Shown one piece after another: positions 58,674 through 64,000 of a stretch of 64,000 nt of DNA (its first letter is position 1; each line of letters opens with the position of its first letter). The notes under the pieces are model-generated. The model searched no databases and was not told the origin of the DNA. It worked only from the letters and a program-made list of their open reading frames with translations. Origin of the DNA: Hymenobacter cyanobacteriorum (lineage in GTDB: Bacteria; Bacteroidota; Bacteroidia; Cytophagales; Hymenobacteraceae); contig NZ_JALBGC010000003.1 of the NCBI RefSeq assembly GCF_022631375.1, positions 558,001 through 622,000 on the forward strand. The letters are read 5' to 3'. A program made the translations under genes and the position numbers.

Positions 58674-61274
58674 TTGAAACACCTGTACCTGCTCCTTCTG
58701 CTGTTGCTGCCCGCCCTGGCCCAGGCTCAGGTCGTTGATGCGTTCACCGACGGCAACTTCACCGCCAACCCCGCCTGGACCGGCGACGCGGCCAGTTTCC
58801 AGGTCGTGAATCAGCAGCTGCAGAGCAACGGCCCGGCCATCACCTCCACTACGCCCATTGTGCTCAGCACGCCCAGCCAGGCCAACATTGGCACGGTGTG
58901 GGAATTCTGGGCCAACCTGAAATTCGCCACCAGCTCGGGCAACCTGGCCGACGTGTGGCTGATGGCCACCCAGCCCGACCTCAAAAACGCCAACAATACC
59001 GGCTACTTCGTGCGCCTCGGCGGCACCGACGACGAGGTGAGCCTCTTCCGCAAGGACTCGACCAAAGCCGCTGTGCTCGTCATCGACGGCTTGAACGGTA
59101 CGTTGGCCAGCACCACCAACAACCTGGTGCGCGTGCGCGTGACGCGCACCACCGCCAACCGCTGGACCCTGGAGCGCGACCTCACCGGCGGCCGCACCTT
59201 CGTGGCCGAAGCCGCCCAGCCCATTGATGCCACTTACCAGCGCAGCGTGGCCTTCGGCGTGTCGCTGCTCTACTCTTCGGCCAACTTCAACAAGTTTGCC
59301 TTCGACGACTTTGCCGTGACCGACGCTACCGCGCCGCTGCTGCTGCGCGCCGCGCCCGTCGATGCCCGGCAGGTCGACCTGCTGTTTAACGAGCCCGTGA
59401 GCGCGGCCAGCGCCGGCCTGGCCGCCAACTACCGCCTGCAAAGCGGAGCGGTGCCTGTGGCGGCGCAGGTTTCGGCCAGCAACCCGGCCGGCGTGCGCCT
59501 CACGTTCGCGGCCGATTTTGCCCCGCAAAGCGTGGTGGAAGCCCGCAGCATTGCTGATTTGTACGGCAACGTGGCGGCCGGGCCGCTCACGGCTACATTC
59601 ACGGCGCTGCCCTCGGCCCCGGCCGTGGGCGAGCTGATTATCAGTGAGATTTTTGCCGATGAAACCCCGCAGGTGGGCTTGCCACTGTCGGAATACGTGG
59701 AGATTTACAACCGCAGCGCCACCAAAACCCTGAGTTTGCGCGGCGTGCGCCTGGGCAAGGGCAGCAGCGCCACGGTGGCCGTTTTTCCGGATACCGCCAA
59801 GCTGCTGCCCGGGCAATATGCGGTGCTGTGCGGCAGCACGCGCACCCTGCAATTTGCCAGTTACGGTAAGGTATATGGCCTCACTAATTTCCCCTCGCTC
59901 AGCAACGGCGGCGACCAGCTGGTGCTGCGCGGGCGCGACGGCCGCACGTTGTTCGAAGTCTCGTATTCGGACGCCTGGTACCGCGACCCCAAAAAGAAGG
60001 ACGGCGGCTGGAGCCTCGAAATGATTGATGCCAACAGCTACTGCGGCGGGGCCGAAAACTGGATGGCCAGCACCGACCCCACCGGCGGCACGCCGGGCCG
60101 CGCCAACTCGGTGCGCGCCGCCAACGCCGACGTCCTGGCCCCCACCCTGCTCCGCGCCGTGGCCCTGAACGCCAACACCGTGCGCGCCTATTTCTCCGAA
60201 AAGCTCGACAGTGCCGCGGCGGCCACCATCGGCCGCTACACGCTGTCGCCCGCCATTGCAATTACCAGCGCCGCGCCCGTAGGGCCCGATTTTCGGCAGG
60301 TCGACCTCACGCTGGGGGCCGCCCTGGGGGCCAGCCGCCCCACCACCCTGGCCGTGCAAACGGCCACCGACTGCGCCGGTAACGCCAGCGGCCCATTGCA
60401 ATCGGCCACTTTCGCCCTGCCCGAAGCAGCCGTGAGCGGCGACGTGGTGGTTAACGAAATCCTGTTCAACCCGCGCACGGGCGGCGTGCGCTTCGTCGAG
60501 CTCATCAACCGCAGCACCAAGTTCATCGATTTGCAGGGCTGGCAGCTGGGCAATTTGAAGCCCGACGGCAGCGTCGACAATGCGATTCTGAGCAGCGGGC
60601 CGCTGGTGCTGGGGCCGGGTTTGCTGCTGGCTTTCAGCAGCAGCACGGCCATCATCACGGCGCAGTACCCCACCAGCAGCGACGCGGCTAATCTGGTGCA
60701 GCTCAGCAGCCTGCCTACTTTCCCCGATGCCAGCACCGTAATACTCGCCGATAGCCGGGGCTTCGAGATTGACCGGCTGACCTACAACAAAAACCTGCAC
60801 CTGAGCCTATTGAGCACGCAGGAAGGCGTGTCGCTGGAACGCATTCGCACCAACGGCGCCAGCAACGGCAGCAATTTCCACTCGGCGGCCGGCGCGGTGG
60901 GCTACGCCACGCCCGGCCGCCCCAACTCGCAGGCCCAGGATGCCGTGGGCGGCGACCAGGAGCTGGCCATCACGCCCGAAATTTTTACGCCCGACGACGA
61001 CGGCCAGCAGGACTTCGCTACCCTCAACTACCACCTCGACAATACGGGATACGCGGCTACCATCACCGTGTACGACGCTCTGGGCCGCCTCACGCGCCAC
61101 CTCGTGCGCAACGAAACCCTGCCCACCACCGGCTTCGTGCAGTGGGACGGCATCGACGACCGGGGCCACAAAGCCGCTGTGGGCTACTACATTCTGCTGG
61201 TCGAGCTGTTCCGCCCCAGCGGCGGCGAGAAGCGCGAGTACAAGAAGACCGTGGTGCTGGGCGCGCGGTTTTAG
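58674..61274 (+). CDS. Secreted lamin-tail domain protein with FlgD/T9SS-type C-terminus
   Basis: An 866-aa exported protein. The frame opens with TTG at 58674, directly before the signal peptide KHLYLLLLLLLPALAQAQ, so TTG is the probable start. An N-terminal beta-sandwich (about 20-225) is followed by Ig-like Big_5 modules (VDLLFNEPVSAASAGLAANY), a first lamin-tail domain (about 320-450: GELIISEIFADE, SEYVEIYNRSATKTLSLRGV), another Ig-like module, a second lamin-tail domain (about 590-700: VVVNEILFNP, FVELINRSTKFIDLQGWQLG), and a C-terminal FlgD-like module (TPEIFTPDDDGQQDF, AVGYYILLVELF), which serves as a sorting domain in many Bacteroidota. Function unknown. Confidence 0.83.
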   Translation: MKHLYLLLLLLLPALAQAQVVDAFTDGNFTANPAWTGDAASFQVVNQQLQSNGPAITSTTPIVLSTPSQANIGTVWEFWANLKFATSSGNLADVWLMATQPDLKNANNTGYFVRLGGTDDEVSLFRKDSTKAAVLVIDGLNGTLASTTNNLVRVRVTRTTANRWTLERDLTGGRTFVAEAAQPIDATYQRSVAFGVSLLYSSANFNKFAFDDFAVTDATAPLLLRAAPVDARQVDLLFNEPVSAASAGLAANYRLQSGAVPVAAQVSASNPAGVRLTFAADFAPQSVVEARSIADLYGNVAAGPLTATFTALPSAPAVGELIISEIFADETPQVGLPLSEYVEIYNRSATKTLSLRGVRLGKGSSATVAVFPDTAKLLPGQYAVLCGSTRTLQFASYGKVYGLTNFPSLSNGGDQLVLRGRDGRTLFEVSYSDAWYRDPKKKDGGWSLEMIDANSYCGGAENWMASTDPTGGTPGRANSVRAANADVLAPTLLRAVALNANTVRAYFSEKLDSAAAATIGRYTLSPAIAITSAAPVGPDFRQVDLTLGAALGASRPTTLAVQTATDCAGNASGPLQSATFALPEAAVSGDVVVNEILFNPRTGGVRFVELINRSTKFIDLQGWQLGNLKPDGSVDNAILSSGPLVLGPGLLLAFSSSTAIITAQYPTSSDAANLVQLSSLPTFPDASTVILADSRGFEIDRLTYNKNLHLSLLSTQEGVSLERIRTNGASNGSNFHSAAGAVGYATPGRPNSQAQDAVGGDQELAITPEIFTPDDDGQQDFATLNYHLDNTGYAATITVYDALGRLTRHLVRNETLPTTGFVQWDGIDDRGHKAAVGYYILLVELFRPSGGEKREYKKTVVLGARF

Positions 61275-61311
61275 GGGGCGCAGGCGATTGAGTTAAGGAA
61301 TGAGCGAACAC

Positions 61312-61488
61312 CGCTGGCCGCAGTGTAGCGCGCAGCGCCTAACTGCAGGCTTACGCGTAACGCGAGTTTGCAACTCGCTGCTGCGGAGCAGCAATCCAAC
61401 GCCGTCTACCTCGTGCCAATGGCGAGTTATAAACTCGCCTCACCTATCGGCCTGCAGTTACGCGCTGCGCGCTAAACTGCGGCCAGCG
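61312..61488. repeat. Family B nested inverted repeat
   Basis: The outer arms, CGCTGGCCGCAGTGTAGCGC then GCAGCGCCTAACTGCAGGC, and the mirror arm ending CTAAACTGCGGCCAGCG pair over about 39 bases with two mismatches. Inside are GCGAGTTTGCAACTCGC and GGCGAGTTATAAACTCGCC, as in the copy at 5929-6082. It fills most of the 273-base stretch between the lamin-tail gene and the DUF1800 gene; no gene is seen there. Confidence 0.85.
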
Positions 61489-61547
61489 ACATGTACCTAC
61501 TGTACCGCCCCGTTAAACCCGCGCCGCCAAACTGCGTCTGAAGGGGC

Positions 61548-63116
61548 ATGAACAGCTCCCAGCAACTGCAACACCTCTACTGGCGCGCCGGCTTCGGCCC
61601 GCGCCCGCAGGACGTGGCCGCCGGCCTGAGCCCGCGCAAAGCCCTGCGCCAGCTGCTCCACGATTCGGCCGCCTCCGAGCCCTTGGTTGGTGCCAGCCTC
61701 AACTACACCGACCCGCAGGGCGCGGTGATGGCCGACCCGGCCACCATGAAAAACAACCCCGTGCCCACCGGCATGGTGACCACGCCCGACCAGCCGGCCG
61801 CGCCCGGGGCACCCGCCGCCCCGGTGGCACCGATGCGGCCCCGCGCCGCGTTCAGGCCGGGGGTGGCGGCCGGGGTGCCGCGCCTGCGCCGGGCCGACCT
61901 CACGCCCGAGCAGCGCAAGATGCAGAACCAGGGCATCCGCGATGCCTTCAACAACATGAGCACGGCCTGGATGGACCGCATGGCCAACTCCCCGGCGCAA
62001 TTGCGCGAGAAGATGACCTTGTTCTGGCACGGGCACTTTGCCTGCCGCGTGCGCCAGCCCGGCCCGGCCCTGAGCCTGCACAACGCCACCCGGCAGCACG
62101 CCCTGGGCAAGTTTCCGGACCTGCTGCTGGCCGTGAGCCAGGAGCCGGCCATGCTGCAATTCCTGAACAACCAGCAGAACCGCAAGGAGCATCCCAACGA
62201 AAATTTCGCCCGCGAGGTGATGGAGCTGTTCACCCTCGGCCGCGGCAACTACACCGAGAATGACGTGAAGGAAGCCGCCCGCGCCTTCACCGGCTGGGGC
62301 TACGACGGGCAGGGCAACTTCCGGTTTCGGGCGCGGGACCACGATGCCGGCTCGAAAATCTTTCTGGGCCGCACCGGCAATTTCACGGGCGAGGATGTGC
62401 TGAAAATCATTCTGGAACAGCCCGTTGCGGCCACGTTTCTCACTACGAAAATCTACCGCTTTTTCGTGAACGACGTGCCCAACCCGGCCCATATCGAGCC
62501 GCTCGCCGCCGCCTTCCGCCAAAGCGGCTACGACATGGCCGACCTGCTGGAGCGGATGTTTTCGGCCGACTGGTTCTACGAGCCGGCCAACGTGGGCACC
62601 CACATCAAAAGCCCCGTGGAGCTGCTAGCCGGCCTGCGCCGCACCCTGAACCTGAAAATCGACAATGCCCAGCCGCTGCTGGGCTACCAGCGCGCGCTGG
62701 GCCAAAACTTGTTTCAGCCGCCCAACGTGGCCGGCTGGCCCGGCGGCCGCAACTGGATTGACTCGTCGTCGCTGCTGCTGCGCCTGCAGCTGCCGGCCAT
62801 CCTGTTCAAAAACGCCGAGTTCGCCGTGGCCCTGAAGCAGGACGAAAACGACATCGACCCCAACCAGACCAAGGCCCAGCGCACTGTGCGGCCCGGCGCG
62901 GGCGCCCACCTGCCGCTGGCCCCGCTGCAACAGTTGCTCGGCGCCACGCCCGCTCCGCAGCAGCCCGAAAAGTTGAGCGACTTCTTATTTCAGGCGAGCA
63001 TCCGGCCCGAAAACCTGCAGCTGGTGCAGCAGGCCGCCGCGCAAAAAGAGCCGGCCGAAGCCTTGCGCGCCACACTGGTGAGCTTGTTGAGTTTGCCGGA
63101 GTATCAGTTGGCCTGA
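61548..63116 (+). CDS. DUF1800 family protein
   Basis: A 522-aa protein of the DUF1800 family. Motifs are YWRAGFGPRPQDVAAG at the N-terminus, LREKMTLFWHGHFAC in the middle, NENFAREVMELFTLGRGNY, DVKEAARAFTGWGYD, and FQPPNVAGWPGGRNWIDSSS. A Pro/Ala-rich insert at about 60-115 is probably a disordered linker. No signal peptide is visible. DUF1800 genes almost always precede a DUF1501 gene, as here. The pair is widespread in Bacteroidota, Planctomycetota and Proteobacteria and probably acts in the periplasm or on the surface; no activity is established. ATG at 61548. Confidence 0.92.
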   Translation: MNSSQQLQHLYWRAGFGPRPQDVAAGLSPRKALRQLLHDSAASEPLVGASLNYTDPQGAVMADPATMKNNPVPTGMVTTPDQPAAPGAPAAPVAPMRPRAAFRPGVAAGVPRLRRADLTPEQRKMQNQGIRDAFNNMSTAWMDRMANSPAQLREKMTLFWHGHFACRVRQPGPALSLHNATRQHALGKFPDLLLAVSQEPAMLQFLNNQQNRKEHPNENFAREVMELFTLGRGNYTENDVKEAARAFTGWGYDGQGNFRFRARDHDAGSKIFLGRTGNFTGEDVLKIILEQPVAATFLTTKIYRFFVNDVPNPAHIEPLAAAFRQSGYDMADLLERMFSADWFYEPANVGTHIKSPVELLAGLRRTLNLKIDNAQPLLGYQRALGQNLFQPPNVAGWPGGRNWIDSSSLLLRLQLPAILFKNAEFAVALKQDENDIDPNQTKAQRTVRPGAGAHLPLAPLQQLLGATPAPQQPEKLSDFLFQASIRPENLQLVQQAAAQKEPAEALRATLVSLLSLPEYQLA

Positions 63117-63127
63117 TGTTTTGCGAA

Positions 63128-63244
63128 GGCACGTCGTGCCGAGCGCAGCCGAGCCATCTCGCGTGCCACCACTAAGTAAAACGCCTGAACGATTGAATTA
63201 TGGCCCCATGCGAGATGCCTCGGCTGCACTCGGCATGACGTGCC
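63128..63244. repeat. Family A inverted repeat, variant arms
   Basis: Left arm GGCACGTCGTGCCGAGCGCA then GCCGAGCCATCTCGC; right arm GCGAGATGCCTCGGCTGCAC then TCGGCATGACGTGCC. This copy differs from the others at several positions (CCGAG for CTGAG, AGCCGAG for AGCGAAG) and the second arm follows each of these. It lies between the DUF1800 and DUF1501 genes. Confidence 0.87.
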
Positions 63245-63273
63245 CTATCCCATCTTCCCTATCCCCTTCCACT

Positions 63274-64000
63274 ATGCCTACCTCCCGCCGCGATTTCCTG
63301 CGCACCTCCGCCCTGGCCAGCACGCTGCTGCTGGTGCCCAAGTTTCTGCACGCCCTGGACCGCGGACCCGGCCTGGCCGGCCTGCGCGATGCGGCCGGCG
63401 CGCGCCGCCTCATTGTGGTGCAGTTGGGCGGCGGCAACGATGGCCTGAACACCGTCATTCCGTACCGCAACGACCTGTACTACAAGGCCCGGCCCACGTT
63501 GGGCATCAAGGAGGCCGAAGGTATTCTGGGCCTTGAAAAGGACCTGGGCCTGCACCCGGCCCTAAAAGGCCTGAAGGGCCTCTACGACCAGGGCCAGCTG
63601 GCCGTGCTGAACTCGGTGGGCTACCCCAACCCCGACCGCTCGCACTTCCGCTCGATGGATATCTGGCAGTCGGGCTCGGGCTCGGAGCAGGTGGTGAGCA
63701 CCGGCTGGCTGGGCCGCTACCTCGATTCGAGCTGCGCCGACTGCCAGCGGCCCTACAACGCCCTCGAAATCGACGATACGTTGAGCCTGGCCCTGAAAGG
63801 CCGTCAGCGCAAAGGCTTGGCGCTGAAAACGCCCGATAAATTCCACCAGCTTACCCAAAACCGTCTGCTCAGCAAGGTGAGCCAGGAAACCGCGCCCGCC
63901 CACCAAGAGCAGGTTGACTATCTGTATAAAACGCTGGCCGAAACCGCCTCCTCGGCCGATTACCTCTACGACAAGTCAAAAATCTATAAATCGACGGTCG
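63274..64000 (+). CDS. DUF1501 family protein, N-terminal part
   Basis: The first 242 codons of a DUF1501 protein; the rest is beyond the edge. ATG at 63274 opens MPTSRRDFLRTSALASTLLL, a twin-arginine signal (SRRDFLR). Then come RRLIVVQLGGGNDGLNTVIP, GLHPALKGLKGLYDQGQLAV then LNSVGYPNPDRSHFRSMDIW, all typical for DUF1501, which has a sulfatase/alkaline-phosphatase-like fold. Export through Tat suggests a cofactor or metal loaded in the cytoplasm. The DUF1800 gene just upstream is the normal partner; 157 bases with a family A repeat separate them. Confidence 0.93.
   Translation, partial: MPTSRRDFLRTSALASTLLLVPKFLHALDRGPGLAGLRDAAGARRLIVVQLGGGNDGLNTVIPYRNDLYYKARPTLGIKEAEGILGLEKDLGLHPALKGLKGLYDQGQLAVLNSVGYPNPDRSHFRSMDIWQSGSGSEQVVSTGWLGRYLDSSCADCQRPYNALEIDDTLSLALKGRQRKGLALKTPDKFHQLTQNRLLSKVSQETAPAHQEQVDYLYKTLAETASSADYLYDKSKIYKSTV

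Noticed and set aside
58617..60800. 727-codon open frame on the minus strand
   Set aside because: It is antisense to the lamin-tail protein gene, which has a signal peptide and recognisable domains. The frame is Gly/Arg/His/Val-rich without any motif, as expected from GC-rich third positions.

Overview
The window looks like a piece of chromosome from a GC-rich Bacteroidota of the Cytophagales, most like Hymenobacter. The evidence is six secreted proteins with type IX secretion (T9SS) sorting domains, three TonB-dependent receptors, TANNTTTG-type -7 promoter boxes, frequent TTG/GTG starts, and families typical of the phylum (DUF1599, DUF3891, DUF2268, DUF1800/DUF1501, DoxX/BT_3928-like). The genus is an inference from style and gene content. 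I see no rRNA, tRNA, CRISPR array, prophage, transposase or defence island.

Layout. 1-8.5 kb: housekeeping genes (fatty acid hydroxylase, shikimate kinase, DppB-type permease, DoxX-like protein, DUF2268 metallopeptidase, DUF1599, folP, cdaA). 8.9-12.9 kb: a giant adhesin-like T9SS protein with a SUEL-type lectin domain nested in an Ig-like repeat. 13-17.7 kb: both enzymes of threonine-to-glycine catabolism (kbl and an SDR-type threonine dehydrogenase) around a patatin and a BLUF blue-light sensor. 17.7-22 kb: a repeat-rich T9SS protein, TerC and a CitMHS transporter. 22-27.2 kb: a TonB-dependent receptor and a divergent two-component system. 27.3-32 kb: alpha/beta hydrolase, DUF3891, a secreted protein, a YihY/BrkB membrane protein and a predicted barrel. 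32.1-35.8 kb: a B12 uptake operon (BtuB-like receptor plus BtuG-like beta-propeller lipoprotein) behind a cobalamin riboswitch. 35.9-42 kb: a metal locus with a barrel protein, a TonB receptor and an Nramp importer, divergent from a CDF exporter, with a palindromic MntR/DtxR-like operator in front of the importer. 42-51.5 kb: three large T9SS proteins. 51.6-58.6 kb: GNAT, a lipoprotein, alkyladenine glycosylase, two tandem paralogous regulatory-domain proteins and asd. 58.7-64 kb: a lamin-tail T9SS-type protein, then a DUF1800/DUF1501 pair, the last cut by the window edge.

The most distinctive feature is the intergenic space. At least three families of long inverted repeats are scattered between genes. 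Family A (ten copies, about 90-155 bp, tips GTCATGC or GTCATCC) varies between copies while the two arms of each copy stay complementary. Family C (one full copy, one degenerate copy, one half copy) has a copy that fills the whole divergent spacer between the DUF1599 gene and folP, so that both ATG codons lie at mirror positions of the palindrome. Family B (two copies, about 155-177 bp) is a nested palindrome. A weaker family D occurs once. No gene that could mobilise them is in the window.

Many long antisense open frames are by-products of the GC-rich third codon position and were not annotated.
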